64,000 nucleotides of DNA from Candidatus Brevefilum sp. (GTDB lineage Bacteria; Chloroflexota; Anaerolineae; Anaerolineales; Anaerolineaceae). The number at the start of each line of letters is the position of its first letter. The first letter of the stretch is position 1. This document shows positions 18,992 through 28,423 of the stretch, one piece after another. Below the pieces are notes generated by a model, which saw only the letters and a program-made list of their open reading frames with translations, was not told the DNA's origin and did not search any database. The position numbers and the translations under genes were made by a program. The DNA is taken from the NCBI GenBank assembly GCA_019428905.1, contig JAHYJN010000006.1, positions 18,798-82,797 of the forward strand. Reading direction: 5' to 3'.

Positions 18992-21808
18992 TTATTCATC
19001 CAAGGGTTCAAATAGAGCACGTATACTTAAATCCTCATGAAAATAAACATCTAATGATTGATCATAGACTGTTTGCCCTGAAGAGAATTCCCATCCAATG
19101 AAACGATAACCGGGAAGTGGAAAAGCAGAGATATTGATCGGAATATTTTTAAAATATGTTCCAGACCAAAATCCAACATCAATAACTCCAGGTGTCTCCT
19201 CAATAATATCAATGGAGTTAATCCTTATATACCCTTCTTCAGAATCAACCAAAAATGTTATTTCATAAGTACCGTCTAGATCAAAATAATTAATAAGATG
19301 TTCTTTCATAACATCTGGACGGGAATAAGCAAAATCTTTCTTATTCCGAATATTTGCATACCAATCATCCAAAGATTCAGGTAAAGACCATCGATCAATA
19401 TGAGTTTTTATATCTACTTCAATGACAGATTGCATTTGTTCAATTGTACTTATCACATGAGATGATAAAAAAGAAGTATTTAACAAATCAGCAAACCGAT
19501 TCAGAAAATGATTTCGGAAATCCTCGTTCTTAACCAACGAGCGGAATAAAAAAGCCGATTGATCATCTCTTGCTGCAACCTTCATTAAGTTTAGAGAATA
19601 ATTATGGAAGGCAAAATCTAAATCATACAATATCCACCGCCAACGTCCATCAAGGACATTTGGCAATCCTGGGGTATAAGTGTTTGACTTAATTCGCCAA
19701 AAAACATTATTATTTTGTGGCCAATCCATGTTTGCTGAAAAAATTTGAATAATCTGGAAGTCAATAAAATTATCCAAATCCATCATTGTCCCAATTTTCT
19801 CATAAACCTTAGGATTATTGATATCGTTTTCCGAAATCATTTCATAAAGTTTGTAATATTCTACTTTATCTTCTGAGTCACCAACGAGCCCCCGATTAGC
19901 CACATATTCTAAAATGGTAACTTCATTTGGATTAACAAGATAATGATTAGCAATGTAGTATTCGTCAATGCGTTCGCGAATATTAAAAATGCCCCAATAC
20001 TCACCGTTGAGGAAAAGAATTGAAGGGCGATAACCTTGTGTGTCAAGTGTAGTTTGATCAGCTAAAGTTTGAACAAAAGCATCACGGAACATCGTCCGAA
20101 ATTGCTCAGTTCCCGAGTTCCTTAATAGAATTGTTTCAAATTCGTTTACTGGCTCTCCGGTTAGCTGTTTTTTATAATTTGGAAATATCTCATAGTCAAT
20201 AAATTTCTTCTCATCATAATCAACATTTGCGTATATCCGAAAAGATTTTTGAGGTAAATGCCTTGACTCAACACCATGGATACGTATTTCTACATTTTTA
20301 CTAAAACCCAATATCCCTGTTGTTTCAAAGAATTCAATGTGAGCTGGTCGTTCCCATTTCATGCCTCTTTGTAGGTAATTACGCGCCACATAAAGTCCTG
20401 AATCCCCGTCAAAAAGATATTCCGGATTAATCGCCATTGACACAATTGGCAATGATGTCGAAATATCACTTGGTCTTCCAATAAAGTAACTCTGAGTCAC
20501 AACTGGACTTACTTCATCAAATCCTTCGGAGAACAATAATGTGCGAACTATGGTCGCTTTTGGAAATTGACCAGTTCCTAATAATGCCTCATTTATCAAT
20601 ACAGGTTGACGATATTCATTCGATTTTCTTGATGGACTTGAACCATCCAAAGTATAAAAGATCCTCGCATTATCAACATCACTTTCTATTCGAAGAACAA
20701 AAGGTTCCGAATAGAAGCCTGCTGATTTTGATAAAATTGGTGGAGCCAGAGTAGCATAATTGAGAACGTAGGGATATTTCGTATGTATATTATCCCAATA
20801 AGGAACAAATTCTTTTAATGTCTCAGGGTCGTGTTCAAAATCATTGTCAAGAATATCTAAATATGCTTGGATTCCAAGTTCTGGGATATCTTGCAATGCT
20901 CCATTTTTCATTAACATAACCAGTGGAGATAAATCTGTTATTGAACAATTCCGCAAATTTAACCTTTCCAATTTTCTCAAATTCATTAATACACCCAGCT
21001 CATTGCCTACTGGAACATTTCTTAATAAAAGAGTTTCAAGATTTATCAGGTTTTTAATTGGATTTATACTGACAATCTTTGTATTTGAATGTAAATTGAG
21101 ATATGTTAGGTTCGCCAAAGTGCTTAATGGTGAAATATTCTCAATATAATTATCTCTAAGATTAAGCTCACGTAGCTGCACCATATTCTCTAAAAAATCG
21201 ATACCAACAATTCGATTTTCACTTATGTTTAAGCTGGTTAAGTTTTTAAGATCCGAAAGAGCCGAAAAATCAGAAACATGATTATCCGCTAAGTTTAATT
21301 CCTGAATGCTAGAGAATTGTCCTAAGAATTCTATGCCAGACAATCTGATCTGAAGATCGTTTTCATAAACCACTGCATTATGTTCCAAATTGAGAGAAAT
21401 AATAGGAATATGTTTAATAGAATGAAAATTCGCTTGTTCAAGATTTACTATCTTGTTGTAACCAAGATCAAGCACCTTCAAACTGTACAATGTTTGCAGC
21501 TGACTCACATCCTCAACTAGATTATTGTGCAGATTAAGAATTTCTAGATTTCGAAAATGCTCAATACCTGATAAATCAGATATCTCCTTATCTTGCAAAT
21601 TTAACTCAACAATATCGAGTAATTGACTTTGATAAATCGGCTTCCCAGAATGGTTTAATATTTCTCTAATAGTTGAATCAAGATTCGCATCAGGAAAGAT
21701 TACTACTCGGTCAACAATAATTGAAGTTAATAACAAACTAATCAATAAGAGGATAAGGACAAAAAAATTAAATATCTTTTTCATTGAGTACAAATTACCA
21801 TTAAACAT
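18992..21808 (-). CDS. Leucine-rich-repeat protein fused to a CotH kinase domain
   Basis: After a signal or membrane anchor (hydrophobic IFNFFVLILLLISLLLTSII) come about ten leucine-rich repeats (residues 50-300) of the IxxLxxLxxLxLxxN type. Next is a chitobiase-like beta-sandwich segment with FYTLDGSSPS (about 385-394), followed by a CotH kinase domain from about 450 to 810. The CotH domain carries NMDWPQNNNVFW and the catalytic-type YDLDFAFH. The C-terminus ends in a small beta domain with GYRFIGWEF. CotH proteins are secreted or surface protein kinases. It is the last gene of a three-gene cluster with VTC and DUF4956 genes, a known association. The second Met (21784) is an equally good start. 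The gene is clearly AT-rich relative to its neighbours. Confidence 0.88.
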   Translation of the reverse strand: MFNGNLYSMKKIFNFFVLILLLISLLLTSIIVDRVVIFPDANLDSTIREILNHSGKPIYQSQLLDIVELNLQDKEISDLSGIEHFRNLEILNLHNNLVEDVSQLQTLYSLKVLDLGYNKIVNLEQANFHSIKHIPIISLNLEHNAVVYENDLQIRLSGIEFLGQFSSIQELNLADNHVSDFSALSDLKNLTSLNISENRIVGIDFLENMVQLRELNLRDNYIENISPLSTLANLTYLNLHSNTKIVSINPIKNLINLETLLLRNVPVGNELGVLMNLRKLERLNLRNCSITDLSPLVMLMKNGALQDIPELGIQAYLDILDNDFEHDPETLKEFVPYWDNIHTKYPYVLNYATLAPPILSKSAGFYSEPFVLRIESDVDNARIFYTLDGSSPSRKSNEYRQPVLINEALLGTGQFPKATIVRTLLFSEGFDEVSPVVTQSYFIGRPSDISTSLPIVSMAINPEYLFDGDSGLYVARNYLQRGMKWERPAHIEFFETTGILGFSKNVEIRIHGVESRHLPQKSFRIYANVDYDEKKFIDYEIFPNYKKQLTGEPVNEFETILLRNSGTEQFRTMFRDAFVQTLADQTTLDTQGYRPSILFLNGEYWGIFNIRERIDEYYIANHYLVNPNEVTILEYVANRGLVGDSEDKVEYYKLYEMISENDINNPKVYEKIGTMMDLDNFIDFQIIQIFSANMDWPQNNNVFWRIKSNTYTPGLPNVLDGRWRWILYDLDFAFHNYSLNLMKVAARDDQSAFLFRSLVKNEDFRNHFLNRFADLLNTSFLSSHVISTIEQMQSVIEVDIKTHIDRWSLPESLDDWYANIRNKKDFAYSRPDVMKEHLINYFDLDGTYEITFLVDSEEGYIRINSIDIIEETPGVIDVGFWSGTYFKNIPINISAFPLPGYRFIGWEFSSGQTVYDQSLDVYFHEDLSIRALFEPLDE

Positions 21809-21906
21809 TAGCTTCTTTCGATGTGCAATAATGGTTTATCCGATGATAAAATATTTACGATTATTCATAACTAAGATTGTTGAGAACTCCGCCTGAACCA
21901 ACATTA

Positions 21907-22650
21907 TTATCGATCACTCCAGCTGGGAACGATAAGACCAGGTTGGCTAGTCTGAATACCAAAAGCAAACTTGCTGTTCGGAACCAGCCTCAATCCATGG
22001 GATTTCACCACTTGGTGGAGCCATTTTTCAAGAGTGTTGGTGTGTTTGACTTCAAGCACAACCATTTGCTCATGATGCTTAAACCAAAACACCTTTTCTG
22101 GAAATAGCTCACATGAGGAAGCACTTTTTATGTGGTGATCAAATGTAATCCGTGTTCCACTCCCATCTCTGGTTTGATATCCTTCCCGATGATACTCAAC
22201 CAAAGTTTTAGGTTCTAAGTTCATCATAAGAACATGTCGTTCAAACTCCGCCAACACTGGATCAGAATTATTCTGCCAATGACGCTGATTAATGAATTTC
22301 TGACAATCTTCAATGGTGGTATAGGCTCCATATTTTCTTGTTAAATTTGCATCACGCACCTTCATCTCAACCCGGATATCAGGACGATCACTCATCAAAT
22401 CAGAATAAGTCCTAATACGGTACTTCACGCGATCAGAATTTCCACCACACTTCTCAACAAAGATTTGATAGTGAGCCGTGTCATAATACAAACTCCGCAC
22501 TAGGTATCGGTGGTTCGGGGCTCTTTTTGTGTAATAGTCTTGCAGTATATAGGGATAGAGTGCATTCTTTATCGCGTAATATTGCGCATAGGTACACCTA
22601 TATTTTCGCTCAAAACGGGATGTGGTTGAAAGAAGATCTTCAGCTACCAT
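21907..22650 (-). CDS. VTC-domain polyphosphate polymerase-like protein
   Basis: The 247-residue protein is a single VTC domain, a triphosphate-tunnel fold. RFERKYR near residues 13-19 provides the N-terminal basic residues, and RYLVRSLYYDT, KYRIRTYSD and VRVEMK-like strands (IRVEMKVRD) follow, as in the yeast Vtc4 tunnel. VTC domains polymerise polyphosphate from ATP in eukaryotes; bacterial members linked to CotH and DUF4956 are less understood. It lies 17 bases downstream of the DUF4956 gene on the same strand. Polyphosphate synthesis here is inference from the family. Confidence 0.88.
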   Translation of the reverse strand: MVAEDLLSTTSRFERKYRCTYAQYYAIKNALYPYILQDYYTKRAPNHRYLVRSLYYDTAHYQIFVEKCGGNSDRVKYRIRTYSDLMSDRPDIRVEMKVRDANLTRKYGAYTTIEDCQKFINQRHWQNNSDPVLAEFERHVLMMNLEPKTLVEYHREGYQTRDGSGTRITFDHHIKSASSCELFPEKVFWFKHHEQMVVLEVKHTNTLEKWLHQVVKSHGLRLVPNSKFAFGIQTSQPGLIVPSWSDR

Positions 22651-22667
22651 GATGCAAATATTATGTA

Positions 22668-23366
22668 TCAGACAGGTAAAGCCAATTGCGGAGCCAGCAG
22701 TGAGACGTTCGATATCTTGTCAATTTGTTTTAACGCTTTCAGAAGTTCATCTAAAGCATCTTTCGTTTCACCAAGGTGTAATTCAAAGACGATTTCCCAC
22801 ATATCGTCATTGATGTTTTGTGAACGCATAACTGCATCAGAGGTGTATTGATTAATGATGTTCTTAATTGGTTCTTTGTCATAATCAGATGTCCCAGATA
22901 CGACCAAAATATAGTCATGATTCTGAGATCGTCCATATTTAACCAAATACAAGATGAAAATCACAATCAGAATGATCAAAGATGCTAGCGCCACCATCGT
23001 CCAATTATAGGTTCCTGCGCCTAATCCTATAGCAATCACCCAAAACAAGTACACCATATCGCGAGTATCCTTAATAGGTGTCCGAAATCGGATTATCGAA
23101 AGCGAACCTACCAAACCCAATGACAACACTAAATTTCCCCGGATGAAAAACATCACCAAAGCAACGATCGGTGCAAGCATTACCAGCGATGTCATGAAAC
23201 TGAGTTCATAATTGACGCCTCGATGGGTAAGTTTATAAACCTGGGATATGATTAATCCCAAGATTATCGCAACAAACAAAGAAAAAACAATGTTGAAAAT
23301 ATCATCACTGGTTAGTGCCATGCTGGCAAACGCTTTTTGGGCTGTAAATAATAGTTCATCCCACAT
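22668..23366 (-). CDS. DUF4956 membrane protein
   Basis: The 232-residue protein has about four membrane helices (near residues 22-42, 55-75, 78-95 and 105-138), then a cytoplasmic C-terminal domain of about 85 residues. IRFRTPIKDTRDMVYLFWVIAIGLGAG is the strongly conserved segment of the DUF4956 family. GAGAGGTG precedes the ATG. It is the first gene of the DUF4956-VTC-CotH cluster. The function is unknown; a role in anchoring or gating the VTC product is plausible only from context. Confidence 0.88.
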   Translation of the reverse strand: MWDELLFTAQKAFASMALTSDDIFNIVFSLFVAIILGLIISQVYKLTHRGVNYELSFMTSLVMLAPIVALVMFFIRGNLVLSLGLVGSLSIIRFRTPIKDTRDMVYLFWVIAIGLGAGTYNWTMVALASLIILIVIFILYLVKYGRSQNHDYILVVSGTSDYDKEPIKNIINQYTSDAVMRSQNINDDMWEIVFELHLGETKDALDELLKALKQIDKISNVSLLAPQLALPV

Positions 23367-23910
23367 ATATGCACCTCTCTAACTCCAATTTAATACAATC
23401 TAATAATACTCTGGCAATACTTCAATAAAATAGAATTCACAAGTCTTCAATTCACTTCGGTAAGCAAATACTCGAATGGTTATTACCAAAATTGGTGCGT
23501 ATTCCGGTGAAACCGACCAGTGGTTCAGGAAATTATTGCGAATACATTACTAAGTTATTATTTTTATCTATTATTTCAAGAATTTATGAACACATCCTAA
23601 TTACAATTAAACAATTCGATTTCAAATGGATTCAATAAGGCTGACGAATACAGATTTTAGCATAACAAAAGGATACGGACAAGTTGTTAGATTTGTTTTG
23701 AAGTAGGAAATGGAAGATTGATGTCAATTTCGTTCGAATTCCGGATAAGTATATTAATTCTTGAGAATCCTGCTTGATATACCTTTTACACTTAAATTCT
23801 ATCAAATAATTCATCCTTTCAGGTGGTGTTCTAGCAATAGCCTATTATCTATCATTCTTCTGGTATTCTTGAAAGCGAAAATTCTTTTTTTTCTTCAAGG
23901 AGGTTCTCTC
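23367..23910. other. AT-rich intergenic region
   Basis: These 544 bases hold no convincing gene. They should contain the promoter of the DUF4956-VTC-CotH cluster near the left edge. A ribosome binding site AAGGAGG (23898-23904) near the right edge precedes the dead start codon of the pseudogene at 23911. Confidence 0.5.
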
Positions 23911-25690
23911 ATGGCTGCCCCATTCAAAATTTTCACCTAAACAGACCCCACACACCCTGGGTCTCAGACGATGACACCCGTATGCGCCATCCTGAATTTC
24001 TCTCACCCACAAATGTTTCGCAGCATCTATCAGAACCTAAATGGATTGAGGGAATTTAGGATCACGGCGCATTTAAGCCCTCAACCCGATGAATTTCCTA
24101 GGCAAATCTTGGCCCCCTTCCCGATCGAAAGTACTCTGACAAACCCCCAGGGCGTGTGAACAGCTGTCGTACCTTCGCAAATTCACAGTAAACCTCGCCT
24201 GGCTTGCCGAAATCGTCCTGCGCCATGTTGGCGCTGTCAATTGGCATTGCCGGGTCTTCCTCAATTCATAATTTGTTGGTGAACACTTTGGCGAGTTTGA
24301 ACCTTTCTCCTATGATATCAGTGAATTATTGAGCGAAGGTAAAAACAACCTCGTCGTTTCCAATTGAGACCCCAGCGACAAATTGCCCATCCAACACGGC
24401 AAGCGGGTGCGTAAACCGGATTCCCCTGGTTCAGCGTCCATTCCGGCATCTGGTAAACCGACTAGCTGAAAGGCGTACCCAATACTTATATAGAAACCTT
24501 CAAAATCACATCGGAAATTATCAAGGCTTGGTGACCTTTGTTGCACAAATCACCCATACCGCTCAAGGCTATACCCTGCATGCCCGGTTTTTTAACCAGG
24601 GAGTTCAAGTCATCGAAGGCAGCTCCCCTTTGGTTAAACCGCTCATCCTTCCCATACCTGATGCTAATCTGTGGTCAACCGAGGACCCTCAGCTTTACGA
24701 CCTGGTGCTAGCTCCCTTTATCTGTCAAAAGGCCATCGACCAGGTGTCCAGCTATTTCGGCACGCGAAAATTAAGCCTTTCTAGAGACACTTAAGTAACT
24801 TTGTGGTTTTGCCTAAACAATCAACCTCTGTTCCTTAATGTACGGCTCAACCAGGGCTACTGCCCATACAGCCTACCCACCCCGCCAACAGACCTGGCAG
24901 TCCAGTTGGAGATGAGCTTCAGCAAGCAAGGCGGCTTCAATATCCTCCGCAAGTACTCAATTTTGAACCCGCTGGCAATTACGACCATTGTGACCGGGCT
25001 AGCCTGATCGTATGGCAAGACATCGTTAGTGGTAGCATCAGCCCGAAACCCATCTGGTTCCTGTATGCGCGTCTGCTAAAATCCTTGCGGGTGACCGTGC
25101 TTATTGGCGGTTGGGGCGACAGCAAAAAGTCAGCCGCCAACAATTTTAGGACTGATGGCAGCGCATGCTTTCCAACCTGTACAACTTGGTATCAACTGCC
25201 ATTTGTGGACCCTATAACGAGGGCTGAGAACAATTCGATGCCGCCCAATTTGCCGATAGGACTATTGAACTTGATCCTACATGCCTGGTCGATCATATCA
25301 GCGGTTGATTTGACCAGGGCGCAGGAGACTTTAAAATTACTTCAAACCCTTACCTCAACCCAAATTAGCCCTGACACGCGCCTGGGCTCTCTCAGAATTC
25401 GGCGGGTGCAGCATGAACCTGAAATAGCATGCATGAAACACGAATAAAGATTCCAGCTATAAGTAATACACTTCCAGAGAGGCCCTGACCGAGAGCTTTG
25501 TTTACCTTCTTGAAACCCAGCATATCACCGGGATCCAGGCCGGGTTATCAGCCTCATTCTATACCCAGCAAACGGACATCGAAACAGAAGTCAACGGCTT
25601 CCTGGCTTATAACTGTTAAGTGTTCAAGATAAACCTAGAAGCATTGGTTTCCGTCCACGAAAAGTTATCTCGAACAAACCAAGACCCATC
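23911..25690 (+). pseudogene. Decayed family-2 glycoside hydrolase (beta-galactosidase-like) gene
   Basis: Fragments of one GH2 protein appear in the right order but in different frames with many stops: a start with AAGGAGG, then MFRSIYQNLNGLREF, QILAPFPIEST, LRHVGAVNW, VGEHFGEFEPFSYDIS with EGKNNLVV (sugar-binding domain), DANLWSTEDPQLYDL (24662-24706), SSYFGTRKLSL, RLNQGYCPYSLPTPPTD, then CDRASLIVWQDI, LSNLYNLVSTAICGPYNEG, QFDAAQFADRTIELDPT, LVDHISG and finally GLSASFYTQQTDIETEVNG. Each is a clear relative of a conserved GH2 segment. The stretch where the Glu acid/base lies survives as PYNEG. At least five frameshifts or stops separate them, so no active enzyme can be made. Confidence 0.9.
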
Positions 25691-25721
25691 ATTACAATGA
25701 GCGGTTAATGCCTCTCCATAT

Positions 25722-25756
25722 AAAAAGACTGTCCCAGATGGATGGGACAGTCTTTT
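25722..25756. terminator. Bidirectional terminator
   Basis: AAAAGACTGTCCC and GGGACAGTCTTTT form a perfect 13-bp stem with an 8-nt loop, with A-rich and T-rich flanks. It separates the GH2 pseudogene from the STAS gene on the other strand. Confidence 0.85.
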
Positions 25757-25797
25757 GCTGTGTCGTTGAAGAGGTTTGGATAAAAATACCTCAGTGA

Positions 25798-26133
25798 TTA
25801 CAAATTACCGACCGCATCGATCAGGTCATCATAGACAGTAAAATAGGGAGCAATCCCGACCAGGTCCATTGACTCGCGGATACGTTCATCCATATGGACA
25901 AGGATCAGCTCCCCCCGATTCATCTTCTTGACCTCTTTTTGAACCCGGATCAGGGCCCACCAACCGGCGCTTGAGACAAAGGTCACCTCGCTCATATCAA
26001 AGATGATGTTGTATTGACCCTTTTCAATCAACTGGTTGAGCGCTTCTTCAACCTCGGGTGCGGTGTAGCTGTCAATCCGACCGCTGGTGGATAAAACTGT
26101 ACTGCGTTTATATTCAGTGATTTCAAAATCCAT
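25798..26133 (-). CDS. STAS-domain protein, anti-sigma factor antagonist-like
   Basis: The 111-residue protein is a single STAS domain. The segment FDMSEVTFVSSAGWWALI carries the conserved pair of serines near residue 58 that is phosphorylated in SpoIIAA/RsbV-type proteins. Such proteins bind anti-sigma kinases and release sigma factors. No kinase or sigma factor gene is adjacent, so the partner is elsewhere. GGAGAAGG precedes the ATG. Confidence 0.88.
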   Translation of the reverse strand: MDFEITEYKRSTVLSTSGRIDSYTAPEVEEALNQLIEKGQYNIIFDMSEVTFVSSAGWWALIRVQKEVKKMNRGELILVHMDERIRESMDLVGIAPYFTVYDDLIDAVGNL

Positions 26134-26338
26134 TGCACCTTCTCCATCAAACTTGTGGACGTCTAATTATTATAAACGATAATTACCATAAAAAACAACA
26201 TTTACCAGCTTTAAATCACAGTTGAATTGATCACACAATTCTTGCAAATGCTCAGCCGAATCATTAATATTATAAATTAATATCAGTGAGGTTTCCATAA
26301 TTTTCACTCATTGACCCCGTCGAGTATAATCATGCCCT

Positions 26339-27667
26339 ATGAAATATCATATTTGGACGGAAGGGTGCCAGATGAATGTGGCCGATTCTCGACGGCTGGC
26401 ATCCGCCCTCGAACAGCTGGGCTACGAGCCCACACGCCAACCCACAGAAGCCGATGTGATCGTCCTCAACACCTGCGTTGTACGCCAAAGCGCAGAGGAT
26501 AAGGCCATCGGTCGCCTCAGCTCTCTGCGCCCTTTAAAGGATCACAACCCTGACCTGGTGATTAACCTGATGGGCTGCCTGATCGGTGTGCGCGGTAACC
26601 AAAAAATCCTGGAACGTTTTCCCTGGGTGGACGTGGTCTCCGCCCCCTCAGATCCTGAACCGCTGTTAGCATACCTCGGACAACGTGGGGCAAAAACCAG
26701 CAGTGATGCTGCATACCAGCAACGCAATGCCCTCCTTGATGGTGAGATCATCTTGCCAAAAGCCGAACAGGGCACCCTGGTCTCTGCATATATCCCCATC
26801 GTTTACGGATGCTCCCATGCCTGCACTTATTGCATCATCCCCCTGAAGCGTGGGATAGAGCGTTCCCGCCCGTATGCCGAGATTTTAGGTGAAGCCCACA
26901 GCTTGGCACGCCAGGGCGTCAAAGAGATCACCCTGTTAGGCCAGATCGTTGACCGGTACGGGCTTGACCTGCCCAATCCCACCACTCTGGCGATGTTACT
27001 GGGCGACCTGCATCAAATCGAAGGCATTCAGCGCATCCGCTTCCTGACCTCCCATCCTAACTGGATGACAGATGAACTACTAGAAGCCGTCCAAGCGCTG
27101 CCCAAGGTTTGCCCGCACATCGAGGTGCCCATCCAGGCCGGGGATGATGACATTTTACGAGCGATGCGCCGTGGTTACACATCCGCAGCCTACCGCCAGC
27201 TGGTTGCAAAAATCCGGGAACGTATCCCTGGCGTTTCCATCGCTACGGATATTATCGTGGGGTTCCCGGGTGAGACGGACGCCCAGTTCCAGAACACTTA
27301 CCAGTTGTTGGATGACTTACGCATGGATGTCGCCCACCTGGCGCGCTATTCACCTCGCACGGGCACCTTCTCAGAGCGAAAAATGGAAGATGATGTCCCC
27401 GACAAAGTTAAAATGGACCGTTTCCGAAGATTAGAGACCCTGCAGGAAGAAATTGCCAGCGAGATCAACGCCCGGCTGCTGGGAAAATCCGTACCTGTCT
27501 TGTTTGAAGAGAAAAAACGGGGACGCTGGCGCGGCCGCACGCCGACCAATAAGTTGGTTTTCGTTGATAGCACGGAAGACCTGCTGGGCCATGAGCGCCC
27601 TGTCCGCATCGAATGGACGGGTCCCTGGTCAATGATTGGAATGCTTGACAGCTCTCCACTCGGATAG
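26339..27667 (+). CDS. miaB: tRNA-2-methylthio-N6-dimethylallyladenosine synthase
   Basis: The 442-residue protein has the three parts of the MiaB methylthiotransferase family. The N-terminal UPF0004 domain begins WTEGCQMNVADS and carries further cysteines in NTCVV and GCL for the second iron-sulfur cluster. The radical SAM motif GCSHACTYC lies near residues 157-165, and a C-terminal TRAM domain is near 375-435. It adds a methylthio group to i6A37 of tRNAs reading UNN codons. The WTEGCQMN form fits MiaB better than RimO or MtaB. It is a single gene, convergent with the endonuclease III gene. Confidence 0.92.
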   Translation: MKYHIWTEGCQMNVADSRRLASALEQLGYEPTRQPTEADVIVLNTCVVRQSAEDKAIGRLSSLRPLKDHNPDLVINLMGCLIGVRGNQKILERFPWVDVVSAPSDPEPLLAYLGQRGAKTSSDAAYQQRNALLDGEIILPKAEQGTLVSAYIPIVYGCSHACTYCIIPLKRGIERSRPYAEILGEAHSLARQGVKEITLLGQIVDRYGLDLPNPTTLAMLLGDLHQIEGIQRIRFLTSHPNWMTDELLEAVQALPKVCPHIEVPIQAGDDDILRAMRRGYTSAAYRQLVAKIRERIPGVSIATDIIVGFPGETDAQFQNTYQLLDDLRMDVAHLARYSPRTGTFSERKMEDDVPDKVKMDRFRRLETLQEEIASEINARLLGKSVPVLFEEKKRGRWRGRTPTNKLVFVDSTEDLLGHERPVRIEWTGPWSMIGMLDSSPLG

Positions 27668-27719
27668 CGTACCTAGCCTCCCAATCCACAACAGTCAGGG
27701 ATAAACCCCAACCACAGGT

Positions 27720-28415
27720 TCAAGCTTCAACAGAAGAGCGGTTCTTCTGGTCAAACTGGCACAGGTCCTCGACTGGGCAGCGGTAACAGTGCCATTTGCG
27801 GGCACCGCACACCTCACGCCCCAAGCGGATCAGGTTCAAATGCAGATCATAAAAGGCATCTTCAGGGATGCGCTCTTCCAGGTAGGTATGCGTTTTCTCA
27901 ACCGATAAGTTATACGGACGCAGGCCTATCCGCCCGGTAACGCGGTAGATGTGCGTATCCACCGGGAAGGCTGGAATCCCCAAGGAAAATAACAACACAA
28001 TGGCGGCCGTCTTGGGTCCCACCCCTTTGACCGCGATCAACCATTGGCGGGCTTCTTCGATGGACATTTCGCGCAAAAATTCGAGACTGAGGTCACCCTG
28101 GGTGAATTGAGCGATCTCTTTCAGTGCATCCTGGATCCTGGGGCCCTTCTGGTTGGCCAGTCCAGCAGTTCGGATGGCTTCCACAACATCGGCTGTATCT
28201 GCTGCCATCACGGCATTCCAATCCGGGAAGGCCGCACGCAATTGCTCGAAAGCTGCATCCCGGTTGGTGTCGTTGGTGTTTTGGGATAAGATCGTTGAAA
28301 CCAGCTCATCAACAGCCGGTAAAGGCTGCCGCCACTCTGGCATCCCATAGGCTTCAATTAAGCGGTTTCTGACCTGGTTGATATTTTCCATATAAGCATG
28401 CCGGTCTTCATCCAT
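27720..28415 (-). CDS. Endonuclease III family DNA glycosylase/AP lyase
   Basis: The protein of about 231 residues has the helix-hairpin-helix GVGPKTAAIVLLF, whose Lys is the Schiff-base lysine of Nth, then FPVDTHIYRV with the catalytic Asp, and a C-terminal iron-sulfur loop C-x6-C-x2-C-x5-C (CGARKWHCYRCPVEDLC). It removes oxidised pyrimidines and nicks the abasic site. I prefer ATG 28415 with GAGGG just upstream; a TTG at 28427 is possible and would overlap the asparaginase stop. It is the last of three closely spaced minus-strand genes. Confidence 0.9.
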   Translation of the reverse strand: MDEDRHAYMENINQVRNRLIEAYGMPEWRQPLPAVDELVSTILSQNTNDTNRDAAFEQLRAAFPDWNAVMAADTADVVEAIRTAGLANQKGPRIQDALKEIAQFTQGDLSLEFLREMSIEEARQWLIAVKGVGPKTAAIVLLFSLGIPAFPVDTHIYRVTGRIGLRPYNLSVEKTHTYLEERIPEDAFYDLHLNLIRLGREVCGARKWHCYRCPVEDLCQFDQKNRSSVEA

Positions 28416-28423
28416 AACATCCC

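Noticed and set aside
24528..25447. Three separate short open frames (24528-24794, 24801-25007, 25085-25447)
   Set aside because: They are fragments of the same broken GH2 gene, not independent genes.
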